Assembly (NCBI GenBank): GCA_021160985.1
Contig: JAGHBN010000088.1
Coordinates: 1 to 8,251 of the forward strand
DNA: 8,251 nt
Reading direction: 5' to 3'
Origin: Thermococcus sp.
Lineage (GTDB): Archaea; Methanobacteriota_B; Thermococci; Thermococcales; Thermococcaceae
The first letter of the stretch is position 1. Every line of letters starts with the position of its first letter. A model generated the notes under the pieces. The model made no database searches. It was given only the letters and a program-made list of their open reading frames with translations, and was not told where the DNA came from. Position numbers and translations under genes: made by a program. This document shows positions 1 to 5,490 of this stretch, piece by piece.

Positions 1-1759
1 CCTGCTCGCGGTAGATCTTCTCGATGCGCTCAATCTTCGCGAGCAGTTCGGGCACACGTATGGTGAACTGCTTCTCGTAGTCCTCCCTGCTGTAGTCCTT
101 GTTAAGAACCTGCTTGAAGAGCCTCTTCAGGTCTTCGTACTTCGGGATGTAGCCTATCGGCGTCTCTATCGCCTCAACGTCGCCGTGGACTCTGAGCTCC
201 ATCCACTTGAGCCAGACGGCCTTGTCGAGCTTGTGGTTCAGCCAGTTGCCGTTCTCATCGCGGAGGAAGTAGTTCACGGCGAATATCTTCGGGGTCTTTC
301 TGAGTTTCTTCTCGAAGTCGAGGTAGTTCCTGAGGTAGTCACCGAGCGGGACGCTCATGAAGTCTAGTATGGCCATCGGGTTGAAGGCCCTCACCCCCTC
401 CTTGCCGAGGGTGGCAGCGGTCGTCTCGCTCTCAAGGGCGGCGCCCATGGTTATTACTCCATGCTTCCAGTTGAACGCTTCTCTGACCGGTGGCCAGGTG
501 TCCTTGTCCCTTCCGCCGAATATCATTCCGCCGACCTCAACGCCGCACGGGGCGTCAAGGGCTTCTAAATCTACGTTCGGGAAGTGCTCCAGGCTGACGG
601 TAAAGCGGGCGTTCTTGTGGCTCGGCGGTATCTCGTTTCCTTCTTTGTCTCTCTTGCCCCTCCACCACTTTCCGCTGTGGTTCTCGCCCTCATCGGGTAT
701 CGGGACTCCCATTTCGTTCCAGTAGGGCTTTCCGTCCTTGACGAGGACGTTTGAGAAGATTATCTCGACCGGCGAGTGGAGAACCTGCCAGATTATCGGG
801 TCGTCCTCTGGGTTGACGCCCTGTATGATGCCGAAAACGCCCTTCTCGACGTTAGCACCGCGGGCGACGCCGTTGAGGGGCATTATGAAGGTCAGGTCAT
901 CGCCGACAATGTTCTCCCATGGAACCATTGCCGTTGAAGTCTTGCCGCACATGCTCGGGTATGCACCTGTGAAGTAAGTCTTCCTGCCGTTCGGGCCGTT
1001 GACGCGCATCAGGAACATGTGCTCGCTGAGCCAGCCCTCTCTGACTGCCTTCTGGATTGTGAGCCTGAAGGCGAGCTTCTTCAGACCGATGGTATTGCCG
1101 CCGTACTGGGTGTTGACGGAGTAAACGGTGTCGTCCATTAAATCGATGTAAATCCTCCTCTCCTCGAGGTTCTTGCTGGTCTTCCTCTCATCGAGCTCCC
1201 CGGCGCTGTGGACGAAGCGGAAGAACTTTGCATCTCTTCCAAGGCGCTTGAACTCCTCGTAGCCCTTCCTGTAGAGGATGAAGTCGGAGTGGGCAACGTA
1301 GGCCGAATCGGTGAGCTGGACGGCGGGAATCGTGAAGACCGAGTTCCTCGGTCCGAGGACGAAGAAGCAGATGAAGAGCTCCTTTCCGCGCATGATACCC
1401 TTCATGAGCTCTTTAATCTCTTTCAGGCCATCGTCGCGGTCCTTGGTGTTGAGGAAGGGGATTTTCTTTCCGCCGGGCACGAGGAGCTTGGTGTTTGCCT
1501 TGTCCCTCGCCTGGTCGTAGTAGTTGTCGTAGTGGACGGTGTGGTTTGGCGTTTCGAGCATCTTTTCCTCGCCGTAGTAGAGGGCCTTCCATTTGACATA
1601 GGCCTCGTCTTCCGGACTGTCCGTGCAGACGAAGACCTTTTCAGGCTCAAGCAACTCAATCCATTCCGCCAAAAAAGCGTGGAGCTCGGGGTTGTTTATG
1701 GATTTTATTTTTTCGAACTGCTCCTTTTCAAGGAGTTTCTCAAGCCGTTCGAGCGACAT
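1..1759 (-). CDS. pckG: Phosphoenolpyruvate carboxykinase (GTP), 3' end beyond window
   Basis: This enzyme interconverts oxaloacetate plus GTP with PEP, GDP and CO2, at the cytosolic node between the C4 acids and gluconeogenesis/glycolysis. 586 codons are visible, reading off the left edge. From memory, the archaeal family is a little over 600 residues, so only a short C-terminal piece should be missing. The P-loop-like kinase-1a motif YPSMCGKTS has its cysteine at residue 271 and lysine at 273. The metal-binding kinase-2 motif VGDDLTF is at about 285-291. Further along come the family blocks EAFNWKHG and FMSVPLGDYL. The ATG at 1759 is chosen because GGAGG lies 7 bases upstream (minus strand, 1771-1767) and the protein start MSLERLEKLL is typical. 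The gene is transcribed divergently from the phosphohexomutase-like gene at 2148. No frameshift or lost active-site residue was seen. Identification is confident from the motifs; GTP rather than ATP use follows from the family. Confidence 0.96.
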   Translation of the reverse strand, partial: MSLERLEKLLEKEQFEKIKSINNPELHAFLAEWIELLEPEKVFVCTDSPEDEAYVKWKALYYGEEKMLETPNHTVHYDNYYDQARDKANTKLLVPGGKKIPFLNTKDRDDGLKEIKELMKGIMRGKELFICFFVLGPRNSVFTIPAVQLTDSAYVAHSDFILYRKGYEEFKRLGRDAKFFRFVHSAGELDERKTSKNLEERRIYIDLMDDTVYSVNTQYGGNTIGLKKLAFRLTIQKAVREGWLSEHMFLMRVNGPNGRKTYFTGAYPSMCGKTSTAMVPWENIVGDDLTFIMPLNGVARGANVEKGVFGIIQGVNPEDDPIIWQVLHSPVEIIFSNVLVKDGKPYWNEMGVPIPDEGENHSGKWWRGKRDKEGNEIPPSHKNARFTVSLEHFPNVDLEALDAPCGVEVGGMIFGGRDKDTWPPVREAFNWKHGVITMGAALESETTAATLGKEGVRAFNPMAILDFMSVPLGDYLRNYLDFEKKLRKTPKIFAVNYFLRDENGNWLNHKLDKAVWLKWMELRVHGDVEAIETPIGYIPKYEDLKRLFKQVLNKDYSREDYEKQFTIRVPELLAKIERIEKIYREQ

Positions 1760-1818
1760 TTTATCGCCTCCATCATTTCCTGCTCCCTGAGTTTAAAAAA
1801 ACTATCTGTCGATGTGAC

Positions 1819-1829
1819 TATTTAAAGGG
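1819..1829 (-). promoter_or_regulatory. Probable TATA box of the PEP carboxykinase gene
   Basis: The minus strand reads CCCTTTAAATAG, with the TATA-like core TTTAAATA at 1826-1819. At normal archaeal spacing this puts the transcript start near 1797 and gives a leader of about 38 bases containing the GGAGG site. A second T-rich element (TTTTTAAAC on the minus strand, about 1799-1791) would put the start almost on the ribosome-binding site, so I prefer the first. The BRE in front of it is not obvious. Confidence 0.4.
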
Positions 1830-1928
1830 TTGAATCAAAACAAACTATTGGATAAATACCACAAATTAGGGGAGTTTATTGTCAATATGATAAGGCTCCG
1901 ACGTGTTTTTATGGTCTCGGGTGTACGT

Positions 1929-1951
1929 TATGTGAAGGATGTATGTGAAGG
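1929..1951. repeat. Tandem direct repeat TATGTGAAGG, period 13
   Basis: TATGTGAAGG occurs at 1929-1938 and again at 1942-1951, so the copies lie 13 bases apart. They sit just upstream of the TATA element proposed for the rightward gene, where an archaeal activator or a cooperative regulator would bind. The second copy runs directly into TTCACCG, whose CACCG part recurs inverted as CGGTG at 1983-1987. A role as a protein-binding site is inferred from position only. Confidence 0.4.
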
Positions 1952-1965
1952 TTCACCGATATCCG

Positions 1966-1979
1966 CAAAGTATATTAAC
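1966..1979 (+). promoter_or_regulatory. Probable promoter (BRE/TATA) of the phosphohexomutase-like gene
   Basis: GCAAAG followed by TATATTAAC (to 1979) fits an archaeal BRE plus TATA box. The expected transcript start is near 2000, leaving about 148 bases of leader before the ATG at 2148. No better TATA was found closer to the gene: AAATTAAT near 2114-2121 would place the start on the ribosome-binding site, and GTTTTAAC near 2039-2046 is weaker. Confidence 0.4.
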
Positions 1980-1993
1980 TCCCGGTGATATAC
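1970..1993. promoter_or_regulatory. Operator-like inverted repeat over the TATA box
   Basis: GTATAT at 1970-1975 is exactly inverted as ATATAC at 1988-1993. As 9-base half-sites (1970-1978 and 1985-1993) the arms match at 7 of 9 positions around a 6-base centre. The repeat covers the TATA element and ends a few bases before the expected transcript start, which is where archaeal repressors usually bind. No regulator can be named. Confidence 0.35.
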
Positions 1994-2019
1994 CCCTTCG
2001 ATAAATGGTGGGGTGCTCG

Positions 2020-2211
2020 ATGCTTCAGCATTTCGAAAGTTTTAACATCTTTAGGTACTTTGGAACGGGGGCATTGTTTGGATATCAGTGGATTCATGAG
2101 TGCCGAGGCTTGAAATTAATGGCATTTGCGGCTCGAGGTGGTAGGAAATGGAGGTGTATTATTCGCCCAAGTTTAACCCAGAGGAGCTCGCCCTCCTTGG
2201 AAGGGCGATAG
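2020..2211 (+). other. Possible leader ORF, out of frame with the next gene
   Basis: An ATG at 2020 is preceded by GGTGGGGTG with a 4-base gap, a ribosome-binding site as good as that of the real genes nearby, and it lies about 20 bases after the predicted transcript start. The reading frame gives 63 residues and stops at 2211, overlapping the start of the gene at 2148 in another frame. The product (MLQHFESFNIFRYFGTG...) resembles nothing I recognise, and its second half is a shadow of the downstream gene. It may be a regulatory upstream ORF, or the site may be fortuitous. Confidence 0.22.
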
Positions 2212-2855
2212 GGACGGTTTCCCACGGCACTATAATAGTCGGTAGGGATGGAAGAGCAATCTCAAGGTACGGAAAGAGGGCAATGGTGGTTGGAATAGTC
2301 AGCACAGGTTCTACCATAATGGACGTGAGGCTCATGCCCCTCATATCCCTTAAGGATTTTGCCAACAGAAAGGGTCTTCCGCTTGCCTACGTGTACTATT
2401 ACGATGGTGTGAGGGTTTATGTGAGCGGTATCGATGTGGAGGGGATAGAGGCCATACTGGAGACCAAGAGCTTTATAGAGGCCCATCCAAACGACATAGG
2501 GGCCACCGTCTATTATCCAAACGCTCTTGATGACTTCCTGCACGAGATATTCAAGCGCTATTCCTTCAAGGTGAATGGGAAAGCCCTGGTGGATGCCATG
2601 AACACACCGGCCGTTCTGATGTTTCCACGCATGAGCGAGCATTTTGGCTTCGAGGTAGAGCTGATAAACGACATGATGACCAGCTATCTGCCTCCCAAGC
2701 CAAAGGAAGTGTTCCTTCACAGGCTCCATAAGGGCGATTTTGATTTTGGCCTCCGGTTCAGGCCGGAGGGGGCCGTTGAGTTCCACAAGGACGGGGAAGA
2801 AGTGGAATTTGGCAGCATGTGGAAGCTCGTCGACCATATGAAAAAGGTTCTCTAG
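2148..2855 (+). CDS. Truncated phosphohexomutase-like protein lacking catalytic loops
   Basis: This 235-residue protein aligns by eye with alpha-D-phosphohexomutases (phosphomannomutase/phosphoglucomutase family, usually about 450 residues). Residues 10-36 (NPEELALLGRAIGT then VGRDGR) match domain 1, as does STGSTIMDV at 52-60. Residues 143-187, with VDAMNTPAVLMFPR and an LPPKPKE end, match the domain 2 pattern VvDcaNGaa..PrlleelG...PEP. Residues 197-216 (DFDFGLRFRPEGAVEFHKDG) sit where domain 3 begins. The key parts are gone. The FGTSGIRG start is absent, YVYYYDG replaces the phosphoserine loop TASHNP, and RFRPEG replaces the metal loop DGDGD. The rest of domain 3 and all of domain 4 are missing. 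Mutase activity is therefore unlikely. GAGGTG lies 7 bases before the ATG and the frame is open throughout, so it looks like an expressed pseudoenzyme rather than decay. A regulatory or sugar-phosphate-binding role is only a guess. Confidence 0.8.
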   Translation: MEVYYSPKFNPEELALLGRAIGTVSHGTIIVGRDGRAISRYGKRAMVVGIVSTGSTIMDVRLMPLISLKDFANRKGLPLAYVYYYDGVRVYVSGIDVEGIEAILETKSFIEAHPNDIGATVYYPNALDDFLHEIFKRYSFKVNGKALVDAMNTPAVLMFPRMSEHFGFEVELINDMMTSYLPPKPKEVFLHRLHKGDFDFGLRFRPEGAVEFHKDGEEVEFGSMWKLVDHMKKVL

Positions 2856-2872
2856 CTCCTTTACTCTTATTT

Positions 2873-2888
2873 CAAAAATGTTAAAAGG
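2873..2888 (+). promoter_or_regulatory. Probable promoter of thymidylate kinase
   Basis: CAAAAA (BRE-like, 2873-2878) is followed by TGTTAAAAGG (2879-2888). The expected transcript start is near 2908, about 20 bases before the GTG. The T-rich stretch at 2861-2872, just after the preceding stop codon, could end transcription of the upstream gene, which supports a separate unit. The TATA core is imperfect. Confidence 0.4.
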
Positions 2889-2927
2889 TCAGGAAAGGAT
2901 GCTTACTGGTCAGTCGGAGGTGAAATC

Positions 2928-3551
2928 GTGGGTAAGTTCATAGTCTTTGAGGGCATAGACGGGGCTGGGAAATCGACCCAGGCAAAACTTCTCGGAAAGT
3001 GGCTTGAGGAAAGGGGTTACGAAGTTGTTCTCACGAAGGAGCCAACGGATACTGCCTTTGGAAAGCTGATAAGGAAGCTGGTTCTCACCGGGGGGCGTGA
3101 GGGTATAATCGATGGCGCCAGGATAAGTCACGAGGCAGAGGCGCTTCTCTTCGCCGCCGACAGGGCGGAGCACGTCCATAAGCTGATAAAGCCTGCCCTT
3201 GAAGGTGGAAAGGTGGTAATATCGGACCGCTACTTCTACTCGTCCCTTGCCTACCAGTGGGCGAGGGGGCTGGACTTGGACTGGCTCATTGACCTGAACC
3301 GCTTTGCCATAAAACCCGACCTCGTCATTCTCCTCGACCTGCCGGTCAAGGAGAGCATGAAGCGAATAGGGAGCAGGAGCATAAAGACCGAGTTTGACAA
3401 GATAGTTGAGCTCCAGAAGAAGGTGCGCGAGAACTACCTCAAGTTAGCCGAGCGCTTCCCCGAGATGAAGATAGTCAACGCCCTGGCCAGCGTGGAGGAC
3501 ATCCACAACGATATAGTCGCGCTGGTTGAGCACGAACTCTTCAAGAGATGA
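2928..3551 (+). CDS. tmk: Thymidylate kinase (dTMP kinase)
   Basis: This kinase phosphorylates dTMP to dTDP with ATP in the cytosol, a required step of dTTP synthesis. The 207-residue length is normal for the family. Residues 4-17 contain FEGIDGAGKST, the P-loop with Lys15. EPTDTAFG at 38-45 is the region contacting the nucleotide monophosphate. ISDRYFYSSLAYQ at 98-110 carries the family DRY motif (Asp100, Arg101). The lid lies around 146-157 (RIGSRSIKTEFD). GTG is the start, with GGAGGTGA ending 4 bases upstream (2916-2923); no in-frame ATG fits better. It appears to have its own promoter. The stop codon at 3549-3551 shares its last base with the 3' end of a candidate C/D-box RNA on the other strand. 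Nothing points to loss of function. Confidence 0.96.
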   Translation: MGKFIVFEGIDGAGKSTQAKLLGKWLEERGYEVVLTKEPTDTAFGKLIRKLVLTGGREGIIDGARISHEAEALLFAADRAEHVHKLIKPALEGGKVVISDRYFYSSLAYQWARGLDLDWLIDLNRFAIKPDLVILLDLPVKESMKRIGSRSIKTEFDKIVELQKKVRENYLKLAERFPEMKIVNALASVEDIHNDIVALVEHELFKR

Positions 3552-3617
3552 GGGGTCGGCCAGTGCCAGTCTCTTCATCCGGTAGCGATCCGACCGGTAA
3601 ACGCTCTTCATCCCCCT
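3551..3617 (-). ncRNA. Candidate C/D-box guide sRNA (leftward)
   Basis: On the minus strand a 5-bp terminal stem, AGGGG (3617-3613) with CCCCT (3555-3551), encloses this order of parts: C box ATGAAGA (3611-3605), a 12-base guide (3604-3593), D' box CGGA (3592-3589), 10 bases, C' box ATGAAGA (3578-3572), a 12-base guide (3571-3560), and D box CCGA (3559-3556). Twelve-base guides on both arms are a hallmark of archaeal C/D sRNAs, which direct 2'-O-methylation with L7Ae, Nop5 and fibrillarin. The boxes are imperfect: the consensus is RTGATGA and CTGA, and each box differs at one position. A TATA core centred 23.5 bases upstream fits a start at 3617. Confidence is moderate because no box is perfect. 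Confidence 0.45.
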
Positions 3618-3635
3618 TCCTTCCTCGACGGATTC

Positions 3636-3645
3636 TTTTTAAAAC
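3636..3645. promoter_or_regulatory. Palindromic TATA box shared by two divergent sRNA candidates
   Basis: TTTTAAAA at 3637-3644 reads the same on both strands. Its centre (3640.5) is 23.5 bases from the first base of each candidate RNA, A3617 to the left and A3664 to the right, which is the normal archaeal distance from TATA centre to transcript start. Clear BRE sequences are not visible on either side. The T5 run at 3636-3640 could also help end transcripts from thymidylate kinase. Confidence 0.45.
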
Positions 3646-3663
3646 CTTGGCATCAACTTTCTC

Positions 3664-3723
3664 AGGCCGATGACGAGCGTTAGCCACGCTGAGCGGTGAG
3701 GAGAAGAGGGTTAGCCGAGGCCT
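3664..3723 (+). ncRNA. Candidate C/D-box guide sRNA (rightward)
   Basis: A 5-bp terminal stem, AGGCC (3664-3668) with GGCCT (3719-3723), encloses C box ATGACGA (3670-3676), a 12-base guide GCGTTAGCCACG (3677-3688), a perfect D' box CTGA (3689-3692), 3 bases, C' box GTGAGGA (3696-3702), a 12-base guide GAAGAGGGTTAG (3703-3714), and D box CCGA (3715-3718). Length, symmetric 12-base guides and the short D'-C' link are typical of archaeal C/D sRNAs. One G separates stem and C box, exactly as in the leftward candidate. By the D+5 rule the targets would be methylated at the G in CGUG-G-CUAACGC and the first C in CUAA-C-CCUCUUC; I could not place either in an RNA. The C, C' and D boxes each carry one change. 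Confidence 0.6.
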
Positions 3724-3728
3724 TAAGA

Positions 3729-3740
3729 GTTTTAAAACCC
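3729..3740 (+). promoter_or_regulatory. TATA box of the methyltransferase gene
   Basis: GTTTTAAAACCC has its TTTTAAAA core at 3730-3737. The expected transcript start is near 3759, about 8 bases before the ATG at 3767, so the mRNA would have a minimal leader. The element begins six bases after the end of the rightward sRNA candidate. Confidence 0.5.
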
Positions 3741-3766
3741 TCGCCGGAGAACCTCACGGTGGTTCG

Positions 3767-4558
3767 ATGTCGCTTGAGGAATTCTACCGCCACTTCAGAT
3801 GGTGGATGGATCCGGATGACGGGAGGGCCCTGAGGAGGTTCAACGCCATAGTCAGCTTTTTTGAAGGGCGGGATGTTGAGGCATCGAGGGTTCTCGACCT
3901 CTGCGCAGGGACGGGTATTGCAGGCGTGGCGGCGGCAAAGGCTCTCTCGGCCCCTGAGCTTACCCTGGTGGAAGCAAGAGCTGAGGACATGAAAAAAGCC
4001 TGGAAATGGCTTGAAATAGCAGGGATATCGCCCAAGCTCAGGCTGGTCGCCGGCGACGTGCTCGACCTTCCATCACTGGTGGGCGAACACGACCTCGCCC
4101 TTCTATGGGGGCACACCATGCCGCACTTTGACCCCTTCGAGGCCGTAAGACTGTTTTCGGGTGTCGCATCAGTCCTGAGCGATGACGGAGCATTCTTCAT
4201 TGAAGAAACCGACAGGATAAAGCGCTTCCTTTACGGCTCCGCCTACAAGGACTTCCTGGTCGAGAGGAGGACTCAGGACTACACACTCGTCTCCCTCCAC
4301 GAGGGCTACGACGTCCGCAGGGGAGTCGAGAGACGGGGATACTACAGACTGCCGGGTTTTGAGAAGGTCGCCGGGATGAAGCTGAGGCTCTGGGATTTGG
4401 CCTCGCAGCTTGCCCTTGGGAGAATTTTCTTCAGGGAGGCTGAACTGGTAACGCCCAGTGAGCACGGCCTTTCGGAGGTTTCTGAGGTTCTTCTCTTCAG
4501 GGGGCCAAAGAAGGGAATCGCCCGCGGGGTTTATTCTGAGTTTCAGAATTCCTTATAG
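3767..4558 (+). CDS. Class I SAM-dependent methyltransferase, substrate unknown
   Basis: This 263-residue soluble protein has the Rossmann methyltransferase core. Motif I, VLDLCAGTGIAG, is at 42-53 and carries the glycine-rich SAM loop. The acidic residue at the end of the second strand is Glu69 in LTLVEA. GDVLDLP at 97-102 is the usual motif around the SAM adenine, and LALLWGHTMPH at 110-120 corresponds to the motif IV strand. The C-terminal half (about 145-245: IEETDRIKRFLYGSAYKDF and a mixed strand region) probably forms the substrate-binding part. The leader of about 40 residues before motif I contains FRWWMDPDD, a plausible lid over the active site. GGTGG ends 4 bases before the ATG. The substrate cannot be told from sequence; Thermococcales carry many such small-molecule or RNA methyltransferases. 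It precedes the ABC genes by a short gap, but they have their own TATA box. Confidence 0.85.
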   Translation: MSLEEFYRHFRWWMDPDDGRALRRFNAIVSFFEGRDVEASRVLDLCAGTGIAGVAAAKALSAPELTLVEARAEDMKKAWKWLEIAGISPKLRLVAGDVLDLPSLVGEHDLALLWGHTMPHFDPFEAVRLFSGVASVLSDDGAFFIEETDRIKRFLYGSAYKDFLVERRTQDYTLVSLHEGYDVRRGVERRGYYRLPGFEKVAGMKLRLWDLASQLALGRIFFREAELVTPSEHGLSEVSEVLLFRGPKKGIARGVYSEFQNSL

Positions 4559-4568
4559 CTTTATATCG
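4559..4568 (+). promoter_or_regulatory. TATA box of the ABC exporter operon
   Basis: CTTTATATCG starts one base after the methyltransferase stop codon. Its TTTATATC core (4560-4567) is a near-ideal Thermococcales TATA box. It predicts a transcript start near 4588-4590, just before GGGTGAG, and so decides the ATPase start at 4600: the upstream ATG at 4570 would lie outside the transcript. Confidence 0.6.
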
Positions 4569-4599
4569 AATGAGTCCCTTTTCATTATTGGGTGAGCCG

Positions 4600-5490
4600 A
4601 TGAAGGCCCTTGAGATTAGGGGACTGAAGAAGAGTTATGGGGACTTTTTGGCATTGAAGGGAATAGACCTCGCGGTCGAGGAAGGCGAGGTTTTCGCGCT
4701 CCTGGGGCCGAACGGGGCCGGAAAGACGACGCTCATAAGGATTCTGGCCGAGGGGCTGGGCTACGACTCCGGTGAGATAGCGGTCTTCGGTGAGCCCCTC
4801 TCAAAGAGGACCGCCAGACTGATCGGCTACGCGCCCCAGGCGAGTGTGGCCTACGACCTCTTAACCGTGGAGGAGAACCTGCGCTTTTACGCCGACCTCT
4901 ACGACGCACCGAAAGAACGGGTGAAGAAGCTCATTTTGGAGTTCTCCCTGCCCGCGAAGAAGAAAGCTAGGGAGCTGAGCGGCGGCTTTAAGAGGCGCCT
5001 CAATCTGGCAATAGCGCTTCTCTACGAGCCAAGACTCCTCATCCTCGACGAACCTTCCGCCGGACTCGATGTGCCGTCGAGGAGGGAGCTCTGGAGCCTG
5101 ATCATGAGACTCCGCAAGGAGGGGCGGACGGTACTTCTGGCGACCCACTACATGGAGGAGGCGGAGGCATTAGCGGACAGGGTGGCGATAATGAACGAGG
5201 GAAGGGTGATAGCCGTCGGGACCCCGGACGAGCTGAAGTCGCTGGCGGGGGAGGGAAGCGTGATACACGTCGAAGGCATTCTGAAGGGCACAGAACTCGT
5301 GAGAAAGGAGTTCCCGAGGACGATAGAGCGCGAGGGGACGCTCAGGATTGGCGTGGAGGAAGCAAAAACTGCCCTGCCGAGGGTCGTCGAACTGCTCGTT
5401 GAAGCTGGGAGTGAGATAAGGACGATAAGGGTTGAAGAGCCGACCCTCGAGGACGTTTTCCTGAAGCTCACCGGGAGGGGATTGGAATGA
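4600..5490 (+). CDS. ABC-2 type exporter, ATP-binding subunit
   Basis: This 296-residue cytoplasmic ATPase powers the permease encoded next. Counting from the ATG at 4600, Walker A GPNGAGKT is at 36-43, the Q-loop glutamine is Gln80, the signature LSGGF is at 126-130, Walker B with the catalytic glutamate is LLILDEP (Glu151), and the H-loop histidine is His183. A C-terminal extension of about 75 residues ends in EPTLEDVFLKLTGR, the tail typical of DrrA/NatA-type drug and sodium exporters. A longer reading frame starts at 4570, but it has no ribosome-binding site and lies before the predicted transcript start; GGTGA at 4591-4595 serves the ATG at 4600. The stop overlaps the permease start as ATGA, so translation is probably coupled. 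The substrate is unknown. All catalytic residues are present. Confidence 0.94.
   Translation: MKALEIRGLKKSYGDFLALKGIDLAVEEGEVFALLGPNGAGKTTLIRILAEGLGYDSGEIAVFGEPLSKRTARLIGYAPQASVAYDLLTVEENLRFYADLYDAPKERVKKLILEFSLPAKKKARELSGGFKRRLNLAIALLYEPRLLILDEPSAGLDVPSRRELWSLIMRLRKEGRTVLLATHYMEEAEALADRVAIMNEGRVIAVGTPDELKSLAGEGSVIHVEGILKGTELVRKEFPRTIEREGTLRIGVEEAKTALPRVVELLVEAGSEIRTIRVEEPTLEDVFLKLTGRGLE

Larger units (their letters stand above)
1760..2147. other. Divergent control region between pckG and the phosphohexomutase-like gene
   Basis: This is the longest stretch without an established gene. Its left part holds the pckG ribosome-binding site and a probable promoter on the minus strand. Its middle holds a 10-base direct repeat (1929-1951), followed by a TATA element embedded in an inverted repeat (1970-1993). 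Its right part would be a leader of about 150 bases for the gene at 2148, containing a short ORF with a strong ribosome-binding site at 2020. No tRNA, C/D-box or H/ACA pattern was recognised here. The palindrome TATCAC-N5-GTGATA, known as the Thermococcales glycolytic motif, is not present as a full site; only a GTGATA half occurs, at 1985-1990. Confidence 0.6.

Noticed and set aside
1208..1825. Plus-strand 205-codon open frame
   Set aside because: It lies antisense to PEP carboxykinase, whose motifs are clear. The frame is acidic and valine-rich, as expected from an antisense shadow, and has no family resemblance.
1887..1988. Short plus-strand frame MIRLRRVF... of 33 codons
   Set aside because: There is no convincing ribosome-binding site, its end runs through the predicted TATA box and operator repeat, and there is no resemblance to known small proteins.
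1985..1990. GTGATA as a Thermococcales glycolytic regulator (TrmBL1/Tgr) site
   Set aside because: Only one half-site is present; the facing bases ATTAAC match the required TATCAC at just three of six positions.
2020..2211. Leader ORF as a frameshifted N-terminus (FGTSGIRG region) of the phosphohexomutase
   Set aside because: The FGTG in the leader frame is about 40 codons before the point where the motif should fall, and the following residues do not align; residues 1-9 of the main frame already occupy that place.
2262..2837. Minus-strand 191-codon open frame
   Set aside because: It is antisense to the phosphohexomutase-like gene, with no ribosome-binding site and no recognisable motif; the plus-strand frame has clear homology.
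4570..4599. Longer N-terminus for the ABC ATPase from the ATG at 4570
   Set aside because: There is no ribosome-binding site before it, and it lies between the TATA box and the expected transcript start. GGTGA before 4600 and family alignment favour the shorter form.
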